Source of the DNA: an uncultured Eubacteriales bacterium
GTDB lineage: Bacteria; Bacillota; Clostridia; Christensenellales; Borkfalkiaceae
DNA: 30,862 bases
Direction of reading: 5' to 3'
Assembly (NCBI GenBank): GCA_900542935.1
Contig: UQPN01000024.1
Span: 1 to 30,862, forward strand
Made by a program: the position numbers and the translations under genes. Position 1 is the stretch's first letter; each line of letters starts with the position of its first letter. The notes below the pieces were generated by a model. That model was not told where the DNA came from and made no database searches. It saw only the letters and a program-made list of their open reading frames with translations. Below, piece by piece: positions 1-7,356 of the stretch.

Positions 1-1844
1 GTAAGATCATATTCCTTATCCCGAGTCACACCGGTCACAGCAAAACGTTTCATATAATGCAATCCGGCCTTTCCGTCCCGATAAACCACATTGTATATCG
101 TACGTTTATCATTCTTCTTAAATACGGCAATATGTAAAAGATTTTTCCCTACGAACATTTTCTCACTCACCTTCACTACCTTATATTTTCCATCTCGGTA
201 GAAAAGAATAATGTCGTCTATATCGGAGCAGTTACAAACGAACTCGTCTTTCTTCAACGATGTACCGATGAACCCCTCTTCTTTATTGATATAGAGTTTT
301 TCATTCGCCTCGACCACTTTGGTAGCCTCGATGGTATCGAAACTACGAACCTCTGTCAATCGGGGATAACGGCTGCCGTATTTTTCTTTCAAAGAGTCGT
401 ACCACTTGATTGTATAATCGACCAAATGGTCTATATCATAATCGATTTGAGCGATTTGCTCTTTTTTAGCAGCGATCAACTCATCGGCCTTCTCTGAATT
501 AAATTTAAGGATACGAGCCATCTTTATTTCCATCAACTTCAATATATCGTCGGAAGTCACCTCCCGGATAAAAGAAGGCTTGAACGGTTCCAAACGCTTG
601 TCTACATGCGCGATAGCCTCGTCCATAGAACGGCTTTCCTCAAATTCCTTATCCTTATAAATGCGTTTCTCTATAAATATTTTTTCTAATGATGCAAAAT
701 GCAAAATCTCTTGCGCTTCACCCTTCTGTATAAGTAGTTCCTTATGCAGCAATTCTTTCGTGTTTTCGACACTGATACGCAACAAATCGCTCACAGTCAT
801 GAAGTGAGGTTTATCCTCATTGATGACACAACAGTTGGGTGAAATGCTCACTTCACAATCGGTAAAGGCATACAAAGCATCAATAGCCTTATCGGAAGAA
901 GTGCCCGGTATGAGATGAACCAATATCTCGGCATGCTGGGCTGTATTATCATCGACCTTTCGTATTTTTATCTTTCCCTTGTCCTGGGCTTTAAGAATAG
1001 ATTCTATCAGTGTCGATGTCGTCTTGCCATAAGGAATTTCTACGATAGAAAGCGTACGATTATCGATCTTCTCGATTTTAGCGCGTACTTTCACGCTGCC
1101 GCCTCGTTCCCCATCGTTATATTTAGAAACATCTATAAATCCACCTGTCTGAAAATCGGGGTACAAATGAAACTCCTCGCCCCGCAGATAAGCCACAGCC
1201 GCTTGTAATATCTCATTAAAATTATGAGGTAATATCTTCGAAGCCAACCCCACAGCGATACCCTCGACGCCCTGTGCCAACAACAAAGGGAATTTGACAG
1301 GAAGAGTCACCGGCTCTTTTTTACGACCGTCATAAGACAACTTCCATTCGGTAGTCTTCGGATTAAATACGACATCTAAGGCAAACTTGGATAAGCGAGC
1401 TTCTATATAACGAGGAGCAGCGGCAGAATCGCCCGTAAGTATATTTCCCCAATTTCCCTGACACTCTATCAACAAATCCTTTTGGCCTAACTGCACCAAT
1501 GCATCACCTATGGAAGCATCGCCATGAGGGTGGAACTGCATAGTATGTCCCACGACATTGGCGACCTTGTTGAAACGCCCGTCATCGAGCAATTTCATCG
1601 CATGAAGAATACGCCTTTGTACCGGTTTCAGACCATCGGCCAAATGAGGAACCGCCCGTTCAAGTATCACATAAGAAGCATAATCGAGAAACCAGTTCTG
1701 AAACATTCCCGAAAGTTGGAATTTAATATCCGGCTTATCCGATACGGGTACTTTGTAAGCCGAATGAGACTCCGCTGAAACTCCGGATTCAGCGGAACGA
1801 TCTTGGGGCATATCTTCTTGCGGTGTCGTTATTTCGTCGCTCAT
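1..1844 (-). CDS. parC: DNA topoisomerase IV subunit A (ParC), C-terminal part cut by window edge
   Basis: The minus frame is open from an ATG at 1844 to the window edge, giving 614 codons. Translation shows the GyrA/ParC breakage-reunion domain: an early FQNWFLDYASYVI stretch, LKPVQRRILHAM, the HPHGDASIGDAL motif, and QGNWGN followed by SAAAPRYIEARLS, which holds the catalytic tyrosine. LPVKFPLLLAQGVEGIAVGL follows. This enzyme is the DNA-cleaving subunit that, with ParE, decatenates daughter chromosomes. The proline before the active-site RYIEAR and the charged N-terminal tail (residues 1-35) fit Bacteroidota topoisomerase IV better than GyrA. No Shine-Dalgarno site precedes the ATG, as is common in that phylum. 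It diverges from glyS across about 215 bases of AT-rich DNA. The C-terminal region is missing only because the window starts here. Confidence 0.93.
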   Translation of the reverse strand, partial: MSDEITTPQEDMPQDRSAESGVSAESHSAYKVPVSDKPDIKFQLSGMFQNWFLDYASYVILERAVPHLADGLKPVQRRILHAMKLLDDGRFNKVANVVGHTMQFHPHGDASIGDALVQLGQKDLLIECQGNWGNILTGDSAAAPRYIEARLSKFALDVVFNPKTTEWKLSYDGRKKEPVTLPVKFPLLLAQGVEGIAVGLASKILPHNFNEILQAAVAYLRGEEFHLYPDFQTGGFIDVSKYNDGERGGSVKVRAKIEKIDNRTLSIVEIPYGKTTSTLIESILKAQDKGKIKIRKVDDNTAQHAEILVHLIPGTSSDKAIDALYAFTDCEVSISPNCCVINEDKPHFMTVSDLLRISVENTKELLHKELLIQKGEAQEILHFASLEKIFIEKRIYKDKEFEESRSMDEAIAHVDKRLEPFKPSFIREVTSDDILKLMEIKMARILKFNSEKADELIAAKKEQIAQIDYDIDHLVDYTIKWYDSLKEKYGSRYPRLTEVRSFDTIEATKVVEANEKLYINKEEGFIGTSLKKDEFVCNCSDIDDIILFYRDGKYKVVKVSEKMFVGKNLLHIAVFKKNDKRTIYNVVYRDGKAGLHYMKRFAVTGVTRDKEYDL

Positions 1845-2059
1845 AGAGTGTATTTGGATTTATAAACGGGAAAAGCACACACAAAAGTGTGACTCTTTTT
1901 AATTTTTAAATACTCGTGTAACTACATTCCCCTGCAAAAATACAAATTTAATCGAAAAAAATCATTTACTTTGTGCTCTAAAATCGTCTGATTTAAGAAA
2001 GTAATCGGCTCGAAAATAATAAAGGTAAAAACAAGATAGCAACATAACATACAAAAGAA

Positions 2060-3583
2060 ATGGCACAGGAAGACGTTTTTAAGAAATTGGTATCCCATTG
2101 CAAAGAATATGGATTTGTATTCCCTTCAAGTGAAATATACGATGGATTGGCTGCCGTATATGACTATGGACAAATGGGTGTCGAATTGAAAAACAACATA
2201 AAAAAATATTGGTGGGACAGTATGGTCCTACTGCACGAAAACATCGTGGGTATCGACTCCGCCATCTTTATGCATCCGACTATTTGGAAAGCATCCGGGC
2301 ACGTAGATGCATTCAACGATCCGTTAATCGACAACAAAGATTCTAAAAAACGTTACCGAGCAGACGTGCTTATCGAAGATTGTATCGCCAAAATGGACGA
2401 AAAAATCGAGAAGGAGGTCGAGAAAGCCGCAAAACGATTCGGAGATTCTTTCGATGAAAAACTTTTCAGAGAGACCAATCCAAGAGTTTTGGAACACAAA
2501 GCCAAACGAGATGAGCTGCACGCTCGTTATGCCCAAGCAATGAACGATGTAGATTTGAACGAATTGCGTCAAATCATACTCGATTACGAAATAGTTTGCC
2601 CCATTAGCGGGACCAAAAACTGGACCGATGTACGTCAATTCAATCTGATGTTCAAAACGTTTCAGGGCGTTACGGAAGATACCACGAATACCATCTATCT
2701 CCGCCCGGAAACGGCGCAGGGCATTTTCGTGAACTTCGAAAACGTGCAGCGTTCCACGCGTATGCGCGTACCGTTCGGCATCGGTCAAGTAGGCAAATCT
2801 TTCCGCAACGAAATCACGCCCGGAAATTTCACCTTCCGCCTGCGCGAATTCGAACAGATGGAACTTGAATTTTTCTGCAAGCCCGGCACCGACCTCGAAT
2901 GGTTCGGCTACTGGAAAGATTTCTGCAAAAACTGGCTGCTTTCCCTCGGCATGAACGAAAATCACCTGCACCTTCGCGATCATTCGCCCGAAGAATTGTG
3001 CTTCTATTCCAAGGCAACCACCGATTTCGAATACGATTTCGCGTTCGGCCGCGGCGAACTGTGGGGGCTTGCGGACAGAACGGATTACGATCTTTCGCAG
3101 CATGCCAAAGAGAGCGGCAAACCGCTCGATTACACCGATCCCGTAACGAACGAAAGATACGTGCCGTACGTTATCGAACCGTCGCTGGGGGCAGACCGCG
3201 TCGTGCTGGCGTTTTTAACGGACGCTTACGACGAGGAAGTGGTGGATAAAGAAAAGAACGACGTCCGCGTGGTATTGCACCTGCATCCCGCGCTTGCGCC
3301 GTACAAATGCGCCGTGTTGCCGCTGCAGAAAGGGCTGGCGGATAAAGCGGACGAAATCTACGCGAAAATGCGCAAAAAATTCTCCGCCACGTACGATCTC
3401 ACGGGTTCCATCGGCAAGCGTTACCGCCGTCAGGACGAAATCGGCACGCCGTACTGCATAACCGTAGATTTCCAGACGGCAGAGGACGGTACCGTAACCG
3501 TACGCGACCGCGACACGATGGAACAAATCCGCTTATCGGTAGACGAAGCGATCGCCTATATCGAAGAAAAGCTTGAATTTTAA
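2060..3583 (+). CDS. glyS: Glycyl-tRNA synthetase, hybrid of Bacteroidota N-part and Clostridia C-part
   Basis: Class II alpha2-type glycyl-tRNA synthetase, 507 aa, which charges tRNA-Gly. Residues 1-193 carry the N-terminal class II region (SSEIYDGLAAVYDYGQMG, then a long charged insertion at about 95-170) and closely match the Bacteroidales form. From residue 194 (FNLMFKTFQG) onward the protein is of the clostridial type: YLRPETAQGIFVNF, the motif 2 arginine region GKSFRNEITPGNFTFR, REFEQMELEFF, the motif 3 region EPSLGADR and a C-terminal anticodon-binding domain (GKRYRRQDEIGTPYC). The reading frame is intact across the switch. GC content and codon use jump at the same place: A/T-rich third positions before, GC-rich after. 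All catalytic motifs are present, so the hybrid could fold, but an assembly chimera at the conserved FNLMF codons is the likelier explanation. There is no clear SD before the start; a strong terminator follows the stop. Confidence 0.9.
   Translation: MAQEDVFKKLVSHCKEYGFVFPSSEIYDGLAAVYDYGQMGVELKNNIKKYWWDSMVLLHENIVGIDSAIFMHPTIWKASGHVDAFNDPLIDNKDSKKRYRADVLIEDCIAKMDEKIEKEVEKAAKRFGDSFDEKLFRETNPRVLEHKAKRDELHARYAQAMNDVDLNELRQIILDYEIVCPISGTKNWTDVRQFNLMFKTFQGVTEDTTNTIYLRPETAQGIFVNFENVQRSTRMRVPFGIGQVGKSFRNEITPGNFTFRLREFEQMELEFFCKPGTDLEWFGYWKDFCKNWLLSLGMNENHLHLRDHSPEELCFYSKATTDFEYDFAFGRGELWGLADRTDYDLSQHAKESGKPLDYTDPVTNERYVPYVIEPSLGADRVVLAFLTDAYDEEVVDKEKNDVRVVLHLHPALAPYKCAVLPLQKGLADKADEIYAKMRKKFSATYDLTGSIGKRYRRQDEIGTPYCITVDFQTAEDGTVTVRDRDTMEQIRLSVDEAIAYIEEKLEF
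2630..2660. other. Composition and phylum junction inside glyS
   Basis: Upstream codons are AT-leaning and the protein context (GTKNWTDVRQ) is Bacteroidota-like. Downstream codons are GC-rich and the context (KTFQGVTEDTTN) is Clostridia-like. The five shared residues FNLMF at 2639-2653 are where the two lineages are most alike. The exact crossover cannot be placed more finely by eye. Confidence 0.75.
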
Positions 3584-3617
3584 ACGATAAAACAAAACGG
3601 AATTATATATTAGAACA

Positions 3618-3656
3618 AAGATTTCCCGCATGTAAATCATGCAGGAAATCTTTTTT
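3618..3656 (+). terminator. Intrinsic terminator of glyS
   Basis: The outer arms AGATTTCC and GGAAATCT pair perfectly. The inner arms GCATG and CATGC also pair around a TAAAT loop, and a run of six T follows. It lies 35 bases after the glyS stop. Confidence 0.9.
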
Positions 3657-3672
3657 GGCAAAACTAACGTCG

Positions 3673-4434
3673 TTAATTTCCGTCATGTTTCCCGGAAATC
3701 TCCGCAACGTCGGCGTTTGCGCAAGCCGCCGGGGAGGGGCTTTCTTCCAGCGCAAACAGCGCGGCGAATTTTTGAAACCGCGGCGGAAAATCGCACGTTT
3801 TATCCAAAAAACGCGAAAACCGTCCGATCAAAGTGCCGTCAATCGGCGCCATAATCAGCGTTCCCCACCCGATGCCGACGAATTTTTTAAAGAAACAAAG
3901 CGACATAATCACGCTTGTCGCAAGCATCGATAAATCCACGCCGGTTTTCAACGCGGAAAGCTTTACTTTATACCGCGCGGAAACGGCTTTCACGAAAAAG
4001 TCGTACACCTGCGGATACAGATAGCTTTTGAAAAACAGCGCCACGGAAAACGAAGTCAGAAGCACGCCTGAGATATACATCGCAACGCGGAGCGGCGTCG
4101 CCATGCTTCCGGGCGCGGTTACGGCGGGGGTGAAAAAGGGGATAAGCCGCCACAAATCCAGCGCCGCACCGTACACGAGGCAGGTGATAAACGAGGAAAG
4201 ATACACAAGTTTAAAGCGCCGCAACACAAGGCAAAGCACGATAAACACCCCCGCCTGTATCGCGTATTCCGCCTGTCCGAAGCTGAAAACGCCCGTTTTC
4301 AGGCTTAACAGATACGCGGGCGCAACGATCATCGAAATACCGAAGTCCGCCGCGGAGAGAATCGCCACGGCAAGCGACAATAAAGCGATTGCCAGAAAGT
4401 AAGTGATTTCGCTTGAAATTTTAATTTTTTTCAT
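3673..4434 (-). CDS. YczE/YyaS-type integral membrane protein (DUF6198-like)
   Basis: 253-aa membrane protein with about five hydrophobic helices between residues 8 and 195, including the first helix (ITYFLAIALLSLAVAILSA) followed by DFGISMIVAPAYLLS. The latter is the conserved start of YczE/YitT-like proteins. The middle has FKSYLYPQVYDFFV, and a late GIGWGTLIMAPIDGTLIG loop is also typical of the family. The last 45 residues are soluble. Function in this family is not settled. The start ATG overlaps the stop of the upstream nitroreductase (ATGA, 4431-4434), so the two are translationally coupled and form a two-gene operon. It converges on glyS. Family assignment is from recognisable motifs; a transport role is only inference. 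Confidence 0.75.
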   Translation of the reverse strand: MKKIKISSEITYFLAIALLSLAVAILSAADFGISMIVAPAYLLSLKTGVFSFGQAEYAIQAGVFIVLCLVLRRFKLVYLSSFITCLVYGAALDLWRLIPFFTPAVTAPGSMATPLRVAMYISGVLLTSFSVALFFKSYLYPQVYDFFVKAVSARYKVKLSALKTGVDLSMLATSVIMSLCFFKKFVGIGWGTLIMAPIDGTLIGRFSRFLDKTCDFPPRFQKFAALFALEESPSPAACANADVAEISGKHDGN

Positions 4435-4979
4435 CGGTACACCGTGCCGTCGGAAGGCTGAATTTTATAAATATAGTCGGCTTTTCTTGCTGCGGCTTTG
4501 TTTGCGGGGGCGGCGGCATAGCCTATCGCAATGCTTCCCACGCCCCGCAGATTGCCTTTCACGCCCCATTCGGCAAGTAATTTTTTGCCCGCTTCGCTTT
4601 CGAAAATTTCGCGTTCGCGGTGCACCCACACCGTTCCCAGCCCCAGCGAAGCGGCGGCAAGCATCATATTTTCCAGCACGCAGCTCGCGTCCTCAACGCC
4701 CGTAGCCGAATCTTTGTCCGTCAGCACCAGAATCACCGTCGGCGCGCCGTAATACGGGTCGCCGTCTTTTCCCATCACCGCGGCGTTCAGTTCCGCGATT
4801 TTTTTGCGGTATTCCGCCGCGCTCACCGCAATTATCACGGGGGACTGCTGCCCGCGCCCGGTCGGCGCGTACGTGCCCGCTTCCAGAACGGCGTCCAGCA
4901 GCTCCTGCGGCACGGCGTCGGGCTTGTATGCCCGCACGCTTCTGCGTTTTTTAATCGTTTCCAGCACTTCGTTCGTCAT
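4431..4979 (-). CDS. Nitroreductase-family FMN oxidoreductase
   Basis: 182-aa nitroreductase. The N-terminal RRSVRAYK and APTGRGQQSP segments are the FMN phosphate/ring-binding motifs, and GLGTVWVH lies in the C-terminal half, as in the compact single-domain nitroreductases of Clostridia. Such enzymes reduce nitro groups, quinones or flavins with NAD(P)H in the cytoplasm; the true substrate is unknown. The start chosen is the ATG at 4979, because a perfect AAGGAGG lies 8 bases upstream. A longer in-frame extension to 5066 has no ribosome site and would read back through the leader. The gene is first in an operon with the membrane protein behind it (ATGA overlap), driven by the promoter at 5084-5112. 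Confidence 0.88.
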   Translation of the reverse strand: MTNEVLETIKKRRSVRAYKPDAVPQELLDAVLEAGTYAPTGRGQQSPVIIAVSAAEYRKKIAELNAAVMGKDGDPYYGAPTVILVLTDKDSATGVEDASCVLENMMLAAASLGLGTVWVHREREIFESEAGKKLLAEWGVKGNLRGVGSIAIGYAAAPANKAAARKADYIYKIQPSDGTVYR

Positions 4980-5083
4980 AAAAAAGACCTCCTTGAAAAA
5001 AATCGCCGCACGCCCGCAAAAAGAGGGGCGTATGGCGAAAAGTGAGATGCACTCAAAAAAATCCATACCGATTTTGTATGATT

Positions 5084-5112
5084 ATTATAGCACGCGCGCG
5101 CCGCGCCGTCAA
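5084..5112 (-). promoter_or_regulatory. Sigma-A promoter of the nitroreductase operon
   Basis: On the minus strand TTGACG (5107-5112) and TATAAT (5084-5089) are separated by 17 bases. The expected start near 5077 gives a leader of about 100 bases before the ATG at 4979. The GC-rich spacer is made of alternating CG. Confidence 0.85.
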
Positions 5113-5125
5113 CGTTTTGAAAGGG

Positions 5126-5178
5126 GAAAAATCCGTTCGGAATAAAAAATTTTTTATTTTTTTTCTCTGTCCGAACGG
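5126..5178 (-). terminator. Intrinsic terminator of the methyltransferase-GNAT operon
   Basis: Nine-base arms CCGTTCGGA (within the last codons of the GNAT gene, 5170-5178) and TCCGAACGG (5133-5141) pair perfectly on the minus strand and are followed by ATTTTT. The loop itself contains an A/T-rich inner stem. The 5' arm is coding, so the hairpin overlaps the gene end. Confidence 0.8.
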
Positions 5179-6299
5179 CTCATCCATATCACAAGGTCGT
5201 CCGCCACGTTCGCGCCCAGCTTCTTCTGCAGCGAAATCGATTTGAAGTTGTCCGTAATAATGTGCGCGTAGGGGGTGCGTCCTTCGGCGCGGATCTCGTT
5301 GATCTGGTAGCTTTCCAGCTCCTCGGCATACCCGTGCCGCCGATACTTTGGAAAAATCAGCAGAAGCCCCATGCTGCCTTCGGGGTGCTGCCCGATATAC
5401 CCCACAAAATTTCCCCGCGCGTTACCGTCCTCATCCGCGTCCGTCGCGTAAGCGCAGTTTATTTTTTTCGCCGCCACTAATTTTTTCAGCGATTCGGGCG
5501 ACTCTCTGTCGTACGTTTCAATAATCGTCTGCAGCTGTTTTTCGCCCGCCTTTTCAAAGCGCAGCGCGCCTTTTAAAGGCAGCGGCGCGGGCGGCGTGTA
5601 CGTTACCTGATAACAATCCGTAACGCGGTCGAACCCGAAAAAGGAACGGCAGAATTCCGCCTGCTTTTTGCCGTGGCAGACAAACGCGCTGTTTTTCACG
5701 GCCTCGTATTCTTCGGGAAACAGCAGAATAATTTTCCGTGCCGCGGTTTCGTCTTTCGCCGCAAACACATACGTGCCGTTTTCGTAAAATCCGTCGTCGT
5801 CGCGGAAGAATACGCCGTCCTCGCGCGCGTAAATCATGCGGCACTTCCTCGTACGCAGCATGTCTGCCATATCCGCGTACAGCACGGGATTTTTCGCGAT
5901 AAACGCCTCGGCTGCGTTCAGTAGCCTGCGCTCGCGCAAAGCCGCTTTCTGCGCCTCTTCTTTTTTGCGCTTTTTCGATAAGTACACAACCACGGCGGTC
6001 GCCGCCACAGCCGCAATGCCTCCGATGCAAAGCGCCGCTACGGCGCTGTTATGGTCAAACCCGTGCGTATCGCCCTGATCGCCTATTTTCACCCCGATGT
6101 CCTCGGCTTCCATGCCTTCCGGCTGTTCGAAAGGATGATCGAATTTTCCCGTTCCGGGCTGTTCGTCCGTCGCGCTTTCCGCCTCGGCGGCAGTGTTTTC
6201 CGCCGCCGCGTCGTTTTGTGCCAAAGCAATTCCCGCGGGCGCAGCCGCCAGAAAAACGGCAATCGCCGCCGCAACGAATTTTTTTCGCAACATTCCCAT
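5154..6299 (-). CDS. Membrane-tethered protein with C-terminal GNAT acetyltransferase domain
   Basis: 381 aa from the ATG at 6299, which has AAGGAAGTG upstream. Residues 1-27 form a signal peptide (KKF, hydrophobic core, AxA-type site). Residues 28-85 are an acidic, Ala/Glu-rich outer segment. Residues 86-107 are a transmembrane helix followed by KKRKK, so the remainder faces the cytoplasm. A helical linker leads to a middle domain (about 110-260). The C-terminal GNAT fold (about 275-375) shows GNFVGYIGQHPEGSMG, then LLLIFPKYRRHGYAEELE, which corresponds to the acetyl-CoA loop (RxxGxA-like RRHGYA), and a late DNFKSISLQKKLGA stretch typical of GNATs. The acetylated substrate is unknown. It is last in a four-gene operon, 14 bases after the HAD gene. 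A lumen-exposed tail joined to a cytoplasmic acyltransferase is an unusual layout. Confidence 0.72.
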   Translation of the reverse strand: MGMLRKKFVAAAIAVFLAAAPAGIALAQNDAAAENTAAEAESATDEQPGTGKFDHPFEQPEGMEAEDIGVKIGDQGDTHGFDHNSAVAALCIGGIAAVAATAVVVYLSKKRKKEEAQKAALRERRLLNAAEAFIAKNPVLYADMADMLRTRKCRMIYAREDGVFFRDDDGFYENGTYVFAAKDETAARKIILLFPEEYEAVKNSAFVCHGKKQAEFCRSFFGFDRVTDCYQVTYTPPAPLPLKGALRFEKAGEKQLQTIIETYDRESPESLKKLVAAKKINCAYATDADEDGNARGNFVGYIGQHPEGSMGLLLIFPKYRRHGYAEELESYQINEIRAEGRTPYAHIITDNFKSISLQKKLGANVADDLVIWMSRSDREKK

Positions 6300-6313
6300 A
6301 AAAATCACTTCCT

Positions 6314-7132
6314 TTACAGCAGGCGGAGAAGATCCGTCAGCTTTGTAATCGTATAATCCGGCGCCGCATTGCACGGTCGCTTCACGCCCGCATTACCCGC
6401 GCCGACCGCATTGCCGCCCGCGGAATATTTTCCGCAAGGGTCGAAAAGGCAGCAATCGATGCCCGCGCCGTTCGCGCCCGCCACGTCCGAAGCAAGCGAA
6501 TCGCCCACAAACAGGCAATCTTCCTTTTTTGCGCCGAGCCCCGCAAGCAGCCGCTGAAAGAACTCCGCCGTCGGTTTGATGGCGCAAAGCGCTTCCGATA
6601 CGAACAGATTGTCGAACAGCCCGAAAAGCGGCTTCGTCCGCCCGATCTGTATCGCCGTCAGCCCGTTGGTGGCAATCGAAACGGCGTAGCCGCGGCGTCT
6701 GAGCTCCGTCAGCGTTTCCGCGGCGCCGTCCATAAGGTTTCCGCCGGTTTCCAGCTCCTTTAAAAATTCGTCCCGCCACTTTTTCGCGTCCGCGCCCTGC
6801 ACAAAAAAGCCCCGCGTTGCAAGATAACCGATGATTTCCGCAAAAACATGCTCCACGTGCGCGCGGTAAAGCGTGTGGTATTCCCGCTGAATGGCAGGGG
6901 AGTGCACGTCGTATAAGCCGGTTTCCGTCCATATCCGTTCGGATACGGCGTTGGAAAACGCAAGCAGTTCGTCGTCCGCCTCAACGTTGTGGCGCGCGAA
7001 CAATCTCGAAAACGCGCCGCGCTCGTCGTCGCGGTAACGCAGCAGCGTATCGTCCGCGTCGAAAATTACGTGCCTGTACGCCCGCGTTCCGCCGCGTAAG
7101 GCGTTTTCCGAAACAACCGACATCGCGCTCAC
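6314..7132 (-). CDS. HAD-family hydrolase, YjjG/pyrimidine 5'-nucleotidase type
   Basis: 272-aa HAD phosphatase. Motif I is FDADDTL (nucleophile Asp25, acid/base Asp27), motif II SIATNGL, motif III the lysine in AIKPTAEFF and motif IV VGDSLASD. An alpha-helical cap lies between motif I and II (about 40-130), as in the C1-cap enzymes YjjG and YfnB, which dephosphorylate nucleoside monophosphates. The actual substrate is not shown by sequence. The C-terminal 25 residues (glycine/alanine rich, about 225-250) are an extra loop. The start is a GTG at 7132 overlapping the TGA of the upstream 72-aa gene (GTGA). An in-frame ATG three codons later is an alternative. It sits in the methyltransferase operon. 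Confidence 0.82.
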   Translation of the reverse strand: MSAMSVVSENALRGGTRAYRHVIFDADDTLLRYRDDERGAFSRLFARHNVEADDELLAFSNAVSERIWTETGLYDVHSPAIQREYHTLYRAHVEHVFAEIIGYLATRGFFVQGADAKKWRDEFLKELETGGNLMDGAAETLTELRRRGYAVSIATNGLTAIQIGRTKPLFGLFDNLFVSEALCAIKPTAEFFQRLLAGLGAKKEDCLFVGDSLASDVAGANGAGIDCCLFDPCGKYSAGGNAVGAGNAGVKRPCNAAPDYTITKLTDLLRLL

Positions 7133-7347
7133 CAGTCCTGTTTTTTCAAAGAAGAATCTTTCACGTCGTCGTAATAATCGAAGTATTTCCGCTTGAATTC
7201 TTCTTTCGTCATCGGCTTTCCGTCCGTAAGTTCTCCGCCGTCGTTCATCCGCTCTAAAAGTTCTTTCAGCTCCTGCGGCGTAAAATCCGCCGCTTCAATT
7301 TCGCCTTCGTATTTCTGCATCAGTTTCAATAAATCCAGTTCCGACAT
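7129..7347 (-). CDS. Small conserved-looking hypothetical protein (72 aa)
   Basis: The protein is strongly charged and helical, with LKLMQKYEGEIEAADF, then PQELKELLERMNDG and a K/Y-rich tail ending in DW. No known domain is recognised. The ribosome site GAGGTG lies in the 9-base gap after the methyltransferase stop, and the TGA overlaps the GTG of the HAD gene. It is therefore embedded in a tightly packed operon, which supports it being real. A role as accessory or specificity partner of the methyltransferase is only a guess. Confidence 0.7.
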   Translation of the reverse strand: MSELDLLKLMQKYEGEIEAADFTPQELKELLERMNDGGELTDGKPMTKEEFKRKYFDYYDDVKDSSLKKQDW

Positions 7348-7356
7348 TTTTTCACC

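Noticed and set aside
915..1778. Plus-strand open frames at 915-1208 and 1524-1778
   Set aside because: They lie antisense inside the ParC frame, which has clear gyrase/topoisomerase motifs throughout.
2324..3526. Long minus-strand frames of 259 and 103 codons inside glyS
   Set aside because: They are antisense shadows of a recognisable synthetase and show no domain or ribosome site.
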